Translations under genes and position numbers: made by a program
The notes under the pieces: model-generated
The model's database searches: none
Seen by the model: the letters and a program-made list of their open reading frames with translations, nothing else
What the model was told of the DNA's origin: nothing
Source: an uncultured Eubacteriales bacterium
GTDB lineage: Bacteria > Bacillota > Clostridia > Oscillospirales > CAG-272
NCBI GenBank assembly: GCA_934446065.1
Contig: CAKSDP010000015.1
Location: 1-48,712, forward strand
Length of the DNA: 48,712 nucleotides
Reading direction: 5' to 3'
Shown here: positions 6,918-15,800 of the stretch, in pieces
How the letters are laid out: each line of letters opens with the position of its first letter
How positions within the stretch are numbered: position 1 is the first letter of the stretch

Positions 6918-8360
6918 TTAATATGCCTTGCCGAAGCAGACCATCTTGTCTGCTTTCTTGCCGCAGCAAATGCAAGTGTCGCCGATGTGACGCTGATCGA
7001 GCGGGATGCAGCGAGAGCCGACACCGGTCTCTTCCTTGATCTTGTCCTCGCACGCCTCATCACCGCACCACATTCCGAATACAAAGCCGTCGCCGTGCTC
7101 GGCAAGCGCGGCCTTGACCTCGTCGAGATTATGGCAGTCGTAGGAACGGCGATCTCTGTTTGCAAGTGCATTTGCGTAAAGACCGTCGCGAACAGCCTGA
7201 AGTCTTTCCTTTGCGGTCTCCTCGAGCACGTTGAGCGGTACAAACGTCTTTTCTCTGTTGTGGCGCGTGACCATTACGCACTGAGCGGACTCAATGTCTC
7301 TCGGACCGATTTCGATTCTGAGCGGCACGCCCTTCATTTCGTATTCGGAGTATTTCCATCCGGGCGAGTTGTCGGAGTCGTCAAGCTTTACGCGGATTCC
7401 GGCAGCCTTGAGCCTGTCGCAGAGCGCGGACGCAGCCTCAAGTACGCCCTCCTTGTGCATTGATACGGGAATGATCACCGCCTGAATGGGCGCAACTGCA
7501 GGGGGCAGAACAAGTCCGTTGTCGTCGCCGTGAGTCATGATGATCCCGCCGATCATACGGGTGGTCGAGCCCCACGATGTCTGGAACGGATGAACGAGCT
7601 TGTTTTCCTTGTCGGTGTATGTGATGCCGAACGCCTTTGCAAAACCGTCGCCGAAGTAGTGCGAGGTCGCTGCCTGAAGCGCCTTACCGTCGTGCATAAG
7701 AGCCTCGATCGCGTAGGTGTCCTCAGCTCCGGCAAATTTGTCGGACGGAGTTTTTGCTCCCTTGACTACTGGGATCGCGAGATCTCTCTCGTGAAAATCG
7801 GCGTATACGTTCAGCATCTGTACCGTCTCGGCGATAGCCTCCTCGGCGGTCGCGTGCATCGTGTGTCCCTCCTGCCACAGGAATTCTCTCGAGCGCAGAA
7901 ACGGGCGCGTGGTCTTCTCCCATCTTACAACGCTGCACCACTGATTGTACAGCTTCGGCAGATCGCGGTATGAGCGGATGATGTTTGCATAGTGCTCGCA
8001 GAACAGAGTCTCGGATGTGGGTCGAACGCAGAGACGCTCAGTCAGCTCCTCGCTGCCCCCGTGGGTAACCCATGCGACCTCGGGTGCAAATCCCTCAACG
8101 TGCTCCTTCTCCTTGTTCAGGAGCGACTCGGGTATGAACATCGGCATGTATACGTTTTCGTGACCGAGCTCCTTGAAGCGGCGGTCAAGATTGGACTGAA
8201 TAAGCTCCCATATCGCATAGCCGTAGGGGCGGATGACCATGCATCCCTTGACGCTTGAGTAATCTATCAGATCAGCCTTGGTGCAGATGTCGGTGTACCA
8301 CTTGGCAAAGTCCTCATCCATAGAGGTGATCTGGTCAACCATTTTCTTGTCGTTTTTCAT
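6918..8360 (-). CDS. proS: Prolyl-tRNA synthetase, archaeal/eukaryotic-type short form
   Basis: This 480-residue class II synthetase charges tRNA-Pro. It is the form without the bacterial editing insertion. It starts with DEDFAKWYTDICTKADL, has motif 2 RWEKTTRPFLRSREFLWQEG and the motif 3 region GGIIMTHGDDNGLVLPPA. The C-terminal zinc-type domain has cysteines in MWCGDEAC and CICCGKKADKMVCFGKAY. Many Clostridia use this type instead of the longer bacterial enzyme. The start is ATG with AAGGA ten bases upstream, behind a consensus promoter with a leader of only about 25 bases, too short for a T-box. Without the INS editing domain, any Ala-tRNA-Pro clearance would need a separate protein; none is in the window. 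Confidence 0.96.
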   Translation of the reverse strand: MKNDKKMVDQITSMDEDFAKWYTDICTKADLIDYSSVKGCMVIRPYGYAIWELIQSNLDRRFKELGHENVYMPMFIPESLLNKEKEHVEGFAPEVAWVTHGGSEELTERLCVRPTSETLFCEHYANIIRSYRDLPKLYNQWCSVVRWEKTTRPFLRSREFLWQEGHTMHATAEEAIAETVQMLNVYADFHERDLAIPVVKGAKTPSDKFAGAEDTYAIEALMHDGKALQAATSHYFGDGFAKAFGITYTDKENKLVHPFQTSWGSTTRMIGGIIMTHGDDNGLVLPPAVAPIQAVIIPVSMHKEGVLEAASALCDRLKAAGIRVKLDDSDNSPGWKYSEYEMKGVPLRIEIGPRDIESAQCVMVTRHNREKTFVPLNVLEETAKERLQAVRDGLYANALANRDRRSYDCHNLDEVKAALAEHGDGFVFGMWCGDEACEDKIKEETGVGSRCIPLDQRHIGDTCICCGKKADKMVCFGKAY

Positions 8361-8392
8361 GTGGCAGATTCCTTTTTGTGTTTTTTATAATT

Positions 8393-8421
8393 ATTTTACC
8401 CTTGCAGGGGGAGTTTGTCAA
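8393..8421 (-). promoter_or_regulatory. proS promoter
   Basis: On minus, a perfect TTGACA (8416-8421), 17 bases, then TAAAAT (8393-8398). It sits in the 64-base gap between pcrA and proS. Confidence 0.75.
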
Positions 8422-8424
8422 TGC

Positions 8425-10917
8425 TTATTCGCGGACGAGCCGTGCAAATGAAGCCATCAGCTTTTTCGGACCCGTTACGTCGAAATTTATCTCATACAGA
8501 GTGTCGCCGCCCATCTCGCGGACGCTTGTGATCTCACCCTTGCCGAATGTGGCGTGACGCACCCTGTCGCCGACGGCAAACGCGGGCGCTGCCGCTTTTT
8601 TCTCGGCAGGCTTCGTCTGCGTCTGATAGATCGACCGACCGCGTGAGCTTTGCGCCCTGCCGGAGGATGTTCCGGAAAACGCGCTCTTGCCCGAGGTGCC
8701 TCTGCCGGTCGTGCCGGATCTGCCGAAGCTGTATGATCGCCCGGAGCCGCGGCTGCCGAAGCCGAATGAGTCTCCGATGTAGTCGCCGTCGTCGCGTCCG
8801 GCAAACGATTTGTCGGAGCGTTCCAGAAGCCACGGCGGTATCTCCTCGGCAAAGCGTGACAGATTGTTGTATTGGGTCGAGCCGTTCAGCATCCGCTCGT
8901 GAACATGAGTGATGTAAAGCTTGCGCTTCGCGCGTGTTATTGCAACATACGCGAGCCGCCGCTCCTCCTCAAGCTCGTCGGGATCTTCTACCGAGCGGTA
9001 GCCGGGGAACAGTGATTCCTCCATGCCCGGCAGGAATACAACCGGGAACTCAAGTCCCTTGGCGCTGTGGATCGTCATGAGCACCACGGCATCCGCCGTC
9101 TCATCGTACTTGTCAATGTCGGAGACAAGCGCCACATCCTCAAGAAATCCCGCGAGCGTCGGCGTCTGCGCCGATTCTTCGTATGTGCGTGCTGTCGAAA
9201 CAAGCTCGCCTATGTTGTCGAGCCGCTCTCGCTCGAGCTCGCCCGCGAGAACGAGCATTTCCTCGTAGCCTGAGAGCTTCGCCGTCTTGGCAATGAGCAG
9301 CGATACCGGAGAAGTTGCCGCCTCCATGCGCAGCGTGTCGATGAGATCGACGAATTTCGTCATCTTCGCTGCGGCGGATGAAATGGCGGGGTACCTCGAG
9401 GCGCTCCGCAGAAGCTCAAGCAGGGGGATCCCCTCTGCCGATGCGATCATCTCCGCCTTAGAGAACGACGTCTCGCCGATCCCGCGCTTCGGCACATTCA
9501 CGATCCGCCTGAGATGTACGCTGTCCGCAGGATTTGCGATGACACACAGATATGCGATCATGTCGCGTATCTCCATGCGGTCGAAGAATCGCTGACCGCC
9601 GAGCAGCCTGTACGGGATCCCGCTCTTTGCAAATGCCTGCTCGATCGAGCGGGACTGCGCGTTCGTGCGGTACAGCACTGCAAAATCGCGGTACGCCAGC
9701 CCGCCTCCGAGCATCTCTGCCGTTATAGTGTCGCATATGTAGCGCGCCTCGTCCATCTGATTCTGAAGCTTCGTGAGCGATATCTGCTCACCGCGCTCCC
9801 CGTCTGTCCACAGATTCTTGCCGCGCCTGCCTTCGTTTTTGGCGATGACGCTGTTCGCCGCGTCAAGTATCGTCTTTGTCGAGCGGTAGTTCTGCTCAAG
9901 CTTCACTACCTTTGCCGAGTCAAACATCGTGTCGAACCGGAGAATGTTCTCAATCGTCGCGCCGCGGAAGCGGTAAATGCTCTGATCGTCGTCACCTACG
10001 ACCATTATGTTGCGGTATCCGCCGGAGAGCAGCATCGTAAGCTCAAGCTGCGCGGCGTTTGTGTCCTGGAACTCATCCACACAGACAAAGCGGAATTTGT
10101 TCTGAAGCTTCAGGCGAAGCTCCTCCGATTCGCGCATCAGAAGCACCGTTTTCATGATGATGTCGTCGAAATCGAGAAGCCCCGATTCGCGGAGCCGCGC
10201 GTCATACATTTCGTATATCTTCGCGATCTGCTGACGCTTGAAATCCTGGCCCGCCTCGGCAGCGTATTCGGCGACACCGAGAAGCCTGTCCTTTGCGCGG
10301 CTGATCTGATTCATAACGCTCCTGACCGGGAGGTTCTGAGGATCAATGTTCAGTTTTTTCATGCAGTCGCCGATGAGCTTTTTTGCATCGTCGGTGTCGC
10401 AGATTCCGATATTCCGAGAAAATCCTGCGATCTCTCCGTATGTCCGCAGGATCCTCATGCATACGGAGTGGAAGGTTCCCGCCCATATCTCGGTCGCGGC
10501 GCTGTTTTCTTCACCGAGCGCCGCCGCAAGACGCGCCTTTATTTCGTTTGCCGCCTTGTTCGTGAAAGTTATTGCGAGCACACTCCACGGAGCCGGTACG
10601 TCTGTGGCGTATCTCTCGAGAAATTGCCCGAGCGCCTCACGGTCAAGACCTTCGGCAGCCACCGCCTCGGCAAGATCGTCTTCGTTCGCCCCGGCGGGGA
10701 GTGCGTCCGAATAGTACGCGTCGCCGTAGCGTATGATATGCGTGATGCGGTTGACGAGTACGGTCGTTTTTCCGCTGCCCGCGCCCGCGAGGATCAGCAG
10801 CGGACCGCGTACAGTGTATACCGCACGTTTCTGCATATCGTTTAGAAAAGAATAATATTTATCGAAAAGCTTGCGCTTCTCGGCATTGTAGGCCATAATA
10901 AAGCTGTTATCCGTCAT
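8425..10917 (-). CDS. pcrA: ATP-dependent DNA helicase PcrA/UvrD
   Basis: An 830-residue superfamily 1A 3'-5' helicase for repair and removal of replication conflicts. All core motifs are present. They are the Q motif LNDMQKRAV, Walker A GAGSGKTTVL, CVDEFQDTN, VGDDDQSIYRFRGA, LEQNYRSTKTI, MTIHSAKGLEFPVVFLPG and AYVAITRAKRKLY. The C-terminus has a Gly/Ser/Arg-rich linker (about residues 695-760) and a Tudor-like end (VGDRVRHATFGKGEI, then YEINFDVTGPKKLM) that in PcrA contacts RNA polymerase. The start at 10917 has AGGAGA seven bases upstream; an in-frame ATG seven codons later lacks this. It has its own promoter. Confidence 0.96.
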   Translation of the reverse strand: MTDNSFIMAYNAEKRKLFDKYYSFLNDMQKRAVYTVRGPLLILAGAGSGKTTVLVNRITHIIRYGDAYYSDALPAGANEDDLAEAVAAEGLDREALGQFLERYATDVPAPWSVLAITFTNKAANEIKARLAAALGEENSAATEIWAGTFHSVCMRILRTYGEIAGFSRNIGICDTDDAKKLIGDCMKKLNIDPQNLPVRSVMNQISRAKDRLLGVAEYAAEAGQDFKRQQIAKIYEMYDARLRESGLLDFDDIIMKTVLLMRESEELRLKLQNKFRFVCVDEFQDTNAAQLELTMLLSGGYRNIMVVGDDDQSIYRFRGATIENILRFDTMFDSAKVVKLEQNYRSTKTILDAANSVIAKNEGRRGKNLWTDGERGEQISLTKLQNQMDEARYICDTITAEMLGGGLAYRDFAVLYRTNAQSRSIEQAFAKSGIPYRLLGGQRFFDRMEIRDMIAYLCVIANPADSVHLRRIVNVPKRGIGETSFSKAEMIASAEGIPLLELLRSASRYPAISSAAAKMTKFVDLIDTLRMEAATSPVSLLIAKTAKLSGYEEMLVLAGELERERLDNIGELVSTARTYEESAQTPTLAGFLEDVALVSDIDKYDETADAVVLMTIHSAKGLEFPVVFLPGMEESLFPGYRSVEDPDELEEERRLAYVAITRAKRKLYITHVHERMLNGSTQYNNLSRFAEEIPPWLLERSDKSFAGRDDGDYIGDSFGFGSRGSGRSYSFGRSGTTGRGTSGKSAFSGTSSGRAQSSRGRSIYQTQTKPAEKKAAAPAFAVGDRVRHATFGKGEITSVREMGGDTLYEINFDVTGPKKLMASFARLVRE

Positions 10918-10944
10918 AGTTTCTCTCCTGACTTACTTCTCTTT

Positions 10945-10973
10945 ATTTTATCATATTCTGCCCGCAGATACAA
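10945..10973 (-). promoter_or_regulatory. pcrA promoter
   Basis: On minus, TTGTAT (10968-10973), 17 bases, TAAAAT (10945-10950), about 28 bases before the ATG. Confidence 0.6.
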
Positions 10974-10992
10974 TACAGTTTTGCGAGTTTTG

Positions 10993-11031
10993 AAAAGAAA
11001 AAAGAACCGCCCGCGCGAGGCGAGCGGTCCC
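10993..11031 (-). terminator. Terminator of the Gln/Asn-rich gene
   Basis: On minus, a GC-rich stem (ACCGCTCGC with GCGGGCGGT, loop CTCGC) is followed by T6-C-T4 at 11004-10994. Confidence 0.85.
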
Positions 11032-11065
11032 TTCGTACCCTGCAAATTCAAAATTGCGGGGAAAC

Positions 11066-11215
11066 TCAGTAGTTGTCTTTTTCTTCCTTGTTCTGCTGAT
11101 TCTTGCTCTGGTTCTGCTGATTCTGCTGCTGATTCTGGTTCTGCTGCTGGTTCTGGTTCTGCTGCTGGTTCTGATTCTGCTGATTTTTGTTCTGATTCTT
11201 GTTCTGGTTTTCCAT
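11066..11215 (-). CDS. Gln/Asn-rich small protein of unknown function
   Basis: A 49-residue ORF composed almost wholly of Asn and Gln: MENQNKNQNKNQQ, then three imperfect NQNQQQ units, ending KNQQNKEEKDNY. It has a candidate ribosome site (AAAGGA) 12 bases before the ATG at 11215; another ATG at 11227 lies too close to that site. A good terminator follows, so it looks like a genuine single-gene unit. Small Gln/Asn-rich proteins do occur in clostridial genomes, and gamma-type small acid-soluble spore proteins are also rich in these residues, but I see no motif that fixes the family. The upstream region carries two palindromes. The repeat is at codon level and probably changes in length between strains. 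Confidence 0.6.
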   Translation of the reverse strand: MENQNKNQNKNQQNQNQQQNQNQQQNQNQQQNQQNQSKNQQNKEEKDNY

Positions 11216-11259
11216 TTCTGTGACCATTCCTTTCTTTGTACACCTGTGCCGTATCTGTA

Positions 11260-11278
11260 TTTGCCGCATGGCGGCAAA
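11260..11278. repeat. Perfect 8-bp palindrome upstream of the Gln/Asn-rich gene
   Basis: TTTGCCGC and GCGGCAAA flank a 3-base loop (ATG on plus). It lies 45-63 bases upstream of the ATG. No T run follows, so it is an operator or leader hairpin rather than a terminator. Confidence 0.6.
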
Positions 11279-11291
11279 AGGCACAAACGTG

Positions 11292-11338
11292 GTTTGAAAA
11301 CAAACAATTTCGGATCGGAAATTGTTTTGCTTTCAAAC
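11292..11338. repeat. Long inverted repeat, arms about 20 bases
   Basis: The left arm (11292-11311) and right arm (11318-11338) pair along about 20 positions with one mismatch and one bulge around a 6-base loop. It is AT-rich and lies between the SLH gene and the Gln/Asn-rich gene. On minus it is not followed by a T run. It may be a leader hairpin, an operator, or a remnant of a small mobile repeat. Confidence 0.65.
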
Positions 11339-11377
11339 ATATCTCTTTTTTAGAGGGTACGGTAGTATTATGGTGAC

Positions 11378-11397
11378 AAAAAAGTGAAAATATTCAC
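11378..11397 (-). terminator. Weak terminator after the SLH-domain gene
   Basis: On minus, the short stem GTGAA-TATT-TTCAC is followed by six T, eight bases after the stop codon. Confidence 0.5.
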
Positions 11398-11404
11398 CTG
11401 AAAA

Positions 11405-12685
11405 TCAATTTTCAAGCATTTTTGAAAGACGTGTCAGGATCGTCGCAGCGTTCTCTCTTGTCAGCGCATCATTAGCCGGTGCCGTGTACCTGTCAATAAC
11501 TCCCGCCGCAGTCAGTGCGGAGAGGGAAGCGCGTGACCATGCGGGTACGGAGCCGGCGTCAAGCATGACGCTTACGGCATCATTCTCCGGAAGCCCGAGG
11601 ATCTTGTTGAGAATGACCGCGGCAGCGCCGCCCGTTATCGGCTCATTCGGGGAGAATACAAGCTCGCCGTCAACAATGGAGCCGTTCACGATCCCGAGTC
11701 TGTATGCAGCCGAAAGATATCCTTTCTGTACATCGGACAGCTCTGCATCATCGGAAAAAGACGTGTAGTCAGCCGCAGGCACATCGGAGGCGCCCGCAAT
11801 GTCCATAGCCATTTGCAGAAAATCAATTCTTGACACCTGTGCGTCAGGTTCAAAGAGTTCGGCGTTTGCCTCGTTTTTCACTTGCATAACACCGGCTGCA
11901 ACCATTTTCGACGCGGCGTATGCCGAATATCTCTCGTCCATATCGCTGCACACGGTAAAGTTTCCGCTCTCTACGGCTACATCGACCGTATATTCGGGTG
12001 AATATGCGCCGAAGGCGTCGGCAATGCGGTATGTGAAGCTGTCTTTTCCGTGCGTGCCGGCGTATGGCGAGTAGACAAATTCTCCGGTTGCGGCATCGGT
12101 GATCGACGCAAGTCCGCGAGAGGGATATGAGACAATCTCAAATTTTACTCCGTCACCGTCGGGATCGGCTCCCGCAAGATGACCCATGACCGGCGTGTCC
12201 TCGCCCGTCCAAACTTTTGCGTTTGCCGAAAGCGCACTTCCGGGTGCAAGATTTCCGGCATCTCGGCACCGCATGACGCATCGCAAAACCGTCACGCCGT
12301 CCGGTGTAAACGTGAATTCTGCATCGTCTGTGCCGGAGCGCTCAAATGACAGCGACGAAAAAGTCAGTACCGATACGGACTGCCCGATCTCTACCGGAGA
12401 ATTGTCGTGGCGTAGCACGCCGCACTCGGCGGATGGAAGCGATAGTACGGTTATCGACGACGGAACGTAGCCGAGCCGTGCGGAAAAATTCTCCGCACCG
12501 AAGCTGACGGACCGACCGTCCTCGCCGCTGAGAACCATCGGATTTTCGTATGCGATGACGGACAGCCCCGGAGATACGGGATCGCTCAGCTTTACATCGG
12601 CTGCCGATGACGATGCGGCAACAACTCCCGCAATAAGCAGTGCCGATATTGCCGTGACGGCGGCACAGTTTTTCAGTTTTATCAT
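11405..12685 (-). CDS. Secreted S-layer-homology (SLH) domain protein with Ig-like domain
   Basis: A 426-residue exported protein. A signal peptide (Lys-rich start, then AVTAISALLIAGVVAASSSAA) ends near residue 29. A beta-rich middle contains a cadherin/Ig-like module (HLAGADPDGDGVKFEI, TGEFVYSPYAGTHGKDSFTY, about residues 165-240). The C-terminal 175 residues hold three diverged SLH repeats (YAASKMVAAGVMQV, LSAAYRLGIVNGSI, LSALTAAGVIDRYT), which normally bind pyruvylated secondary cell-wall polymer. The protein is therefore expected on the cell surface. Its ligand or activity is unknown, with no enzymatic motif seen. It lies downstream of the purine operon terminator and is a separate unit. 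The ribosome site is AAAGG, nine bases before the ATG. Confidence 0.85.
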   Translation of the reverse strand: MIKLKNCAAVTAISALLIAGVVAASSSAADVKLSDPVSPGLSVIAYENPMVLSGEDGRSVSFGAENFSARLGYVPSSITVLSLPSAECGVLRHDNSPVEIGQSVSVLTFSSLSFERSGTDDAEFTFTPDGVTVLRCVMRCRDAGNLAPGSALSANAKVWTGEDTPVMGHLAGADPDGDGVKFEIVSYPSRGLASITDAATGEFVYSPYAGTHGKDSFTYRIADAFGAYSPEYTVDVAVESGNFTVCSDMDERYSAYAASKMVAAGVMQVKNEANAELFEPDAQVSRIDFLQMAMDIAGASDVPAADYTSFSDDAELSDVQKGYLSAAYRLGIVNGSIVDGELVFSPNEPITGGAAAVILNKILGLPENDAVSVMLDAGSVPAWSRASLSALTAAGVIDRYTAPANDALTRENAATILTRLSKMLEN

Positions 12686-12762
12686 TATGATCTGCCTTTC
12701 ACTGTGATTTTGTAGTAAACATATATTCGGTGAGTGCAGAAAATATGAATTTTACGCAAAAG

Positions 12763-12803
12763 CAAAAAAACGCAGCGGCAGACTTTTGCCTGCCGCTACT
12801 GCG
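12763..12803 (-). terminator. Terminator of the purine operon
   Basis: On minus, a long stem (CGCAGTAGCGGCAG with CTGCCGCTGCG, 8-base loop) is followed by T7 at 12770-12764, about 20 bases after the purL stop. Confidence 0.92.
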
Positions 12804-12822
12804 GTAAATGTGAGTGATTGTG

Positions 12823-15800
12823 TTACAGCTTATAGTAAGCCGCGGCGGAGTGGAACATCCACGTCTCAAACGTTCCGGGAACATTTTTGTAAAGTCCCGC
12901 GCCGACGCGTTCGGAATGTCCCATCTTTCCGAGAACGCGTCCGTCGGGCGATGTGATGCCCTCAATCGCGTATACCGAATTGTTGGGGTTGTATCGTATA
13001 TCCGACGTGGAATTGCCCGCGAGATCGACATACTGCGTCGCGATCTGACCGTTTTCGGCAAGTGCCTTCACAGTCTCATCGGATGCGATGAAGCGTCCTT
13101 CACCGTGAGAGATCGGCACGGTAAGAACAGCACCGGGCTTGACCGAGGAGAACCACGGCGACTTGTTCGACGCTACCCTCGTGCGGACAAGCTTCGACTG
13201 ATGCCGTCCGATTGTGTTGAACGTGAGCGTCGGGCAGTTCTCATCCGTGTCGATGATCCGACCGAATGGAACGAGACCGAGCTTTATAAGCGCCTGGAAT
13301 CCGTTGCATATACCGCACATCAGACCGTCGCGCTGTTCGAGCAGAGACATCACCGCTTCCGAGACGTTTTTGTTGCGGAAGAATGCGGTGATGAACTTGC
13401 CGGAGCCGTCCGGCTCATCTCCGCCGGAGAATCCGCCGGGTATGAAGATCATCTGCACACCGTTAACGGCGTTTGTAAAATATTCCGCCGATTCAACGAT
13501 TCCGGCTGACGTGAGGTTGTTTATGACGATGATCTCAGTCTCAATGCCCGCGCGCTCCGCCGCTTTCGCCGTATCGTATTCGCAGTTTGTACCGGGGAAT
13601 ACGGGAATGACCATCTTTGGTTTCTGCCCGACTCCGACCGGTCTTGTGCTCTTTTTGGGCTTTGCCGAAAATTCGAATTTCGGTATATTATCGCTTTCCT
13701 GCTCAATATTGCAGGGGAATACAGGCTCAAGCTTTCCTTCGTAGATTCCGAGAAGCTCGGATATTTCCACAGCGTCACCGTTGTACGCTATCTTGCCGTC
13801 CGACGTCGTCTGTCCGACGAGCTTTGCGCTGATTCCGCGTGCGCGGAGCGTGAGGAGAAGACGGTCCGTGTCAACGATATCGCACAGCTCAACGAGGAAT
13901 GCGCCGTCCGGAGACTCGAATGCATCAACGCCGTCTGCAAACTCAAATCCGATACTGTTGCCGATCGCCATCTTGAATACCGCCTCGGCAATACCGCCGG
14001 AGGTGGGGGTGTAGACAGCCGCAGCCATTCCGCGCGAGATCATCGAGTGAACCTCATCCGCGATCAGTCGGAAGTTTTCGGTGTCGGGGAGTCCGTCGCT
14101 GTTTTTCTCGGGAGTGAGCAGGACAGCCTTGTGACCCGCGTGCTTGAATTCGGGCGCGAGCGCCTCGGAGATCTTGCCGGTAGTGACCGCAAAGGACACG
14201 AGCGTCGGCGGAACGTCAAGATCCTCAAACGATCCGCTCATGGAGTCCTTGCCGCCGATCGCAGCCATTCCGAGCCCCATCTGCGCCTTGTATGCACCGA
14301 GGAGAGCCGCGAGCGGCTTGCCCCATCTCTCGGGATCGTGACCGGGCTTCTCAAAGTATTCCTGGAACGTAAGATATGTGTCGTCGAGCGCAGCACCCGT
14401 AGCCGCAAGCTTTGCCACCGACTCGATTACGGCGAGATAAGCGCCGCGATACGGATTTTCCGACGATTTGTACGGATCAAATCCCCACGACATAAACGAG
14501 CAGGTCGCGGTGTCACCGTGCTCAACCGGGATCTTGTGAACCATCGCCTGGATCGGCGTGAGCTGAAGCCTTCCGCCGAAGGGCATCATAACGGTTCCGG
14601 CGCCGATCGTCGAGTCAAAACGCTCGGAAAGACCGCGCCTCGAGCAGCACCGGAGCGATCCGACAAGATCTTTCATCTTTGCCGAAAACGGCTCGTAGGA
14701 TTGACGTTTTACGTTTGCCTTATATTCGGGGATCTTTATGCTTATGTGCTTTTCCGCTCCGTTCGAGTTCAGGAATTCACGCGAGATGTCAACGATAGCG
14801 CGACCGTCGAGCGTCATCGTGAGACGCGGCTCCGCCTTGACGCGGGCGACAAGCGTTGCTTCAAGATTTTCACGGTCTGCAAGAGCACAGAACTTTGCTA
14901 CATCCTCGGGAGCAACTACAACAGCCATTCTTTCCTGAGATTCGCTGATCGCAAGCTCCGTCCCGTCAAGTCCCTCGTATTTTTTCGGGACTGCGCCGAG
15001 ATCAATGTCAAGACCGTCTGCAAGCTCGCCGATCGCGACCGAAACACCGCCCGCACCGAAATCGTTGCAGCGCTTTATGAGCTTTGATGCCTCGGGATTG
15101 CGGAACAGTCGCTGGAGCTTGCGCTCCTCGGGCGCGTTTCCTTTCTGAACCTCGGCACCGCAGCTCTCAAGACTGTGCGAGTCGTGCGATTTCGAGGAAC
15201 CGGTGGCACCGCCGCAGCCGTCGCGTCCCGTTCTTCCGCCGAGAAGGATCACCGCATCACCGGGAATGGGGCGTTCGCGCCGTACATTATCGGCGGGAGC
15301 CGCAGCGATTACCGCACCGATCTCCATGCGCTTTGCCTCGTAGCCGGGGTGATACAGCTCGTCAACGATGCCCGTCGCAAGCCCGATCTGATTTCCGTAG
15401 GACGAGTATCCCTGCGCGGCAGTCGTAACGATCTTCCGCTGGGGCAGCTTGCCCGGACGCGTCATTTCCACCGGACGCAGCGGATCTGCAGCACCGGTGA
15501 CGCGCATCGCCGCGTAAACGTACGATCTGCCTGACAGCGGATCGCGGATCGCTCCGCCGATGCAGGTCGCCGCACCGCCGAACGGCTCGATCTCGGTCGG
15601 GTGATTGTGTGTCTCGTTTTTGAAAAGGAGGAGGTAATCCTCGCCCCCGTGATCGGTGTCAACCTTTATTTTGACTGTGCAGGCGTTGATCTCCTCCGAT
15701 TCGTCGAGCAGCGGAAGCTTGCCCTCCGCCTTTAGCGCCTTTACGGCAATCGTCGCAATGTCCATGAGCGTGACGCTGCGTCCCTCGCGACCGAGCTCCG

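Noticed and set aside
8361..8424. T-box or other leader before proS
   Set aside because: Only about 25 bases lie between the predicted transcription start and the ATG, too short for a T-box.
9514..10845. 443-codon plus-strand frame opposite pcrA
   Set aside because: It is a shadow of the helicase gene; composition is implausible (His/Arg/Val-rich without a fold) and there is no promoter or ribosome site.
11100..11210. Repeated CTGCTGATTCTGGTTCTG-like units, at first sight a repeat array
   Set aside because: The units are in frame Gln/Asn codons of a small ORF, without spacers of constant length, so this is not CRISPR.
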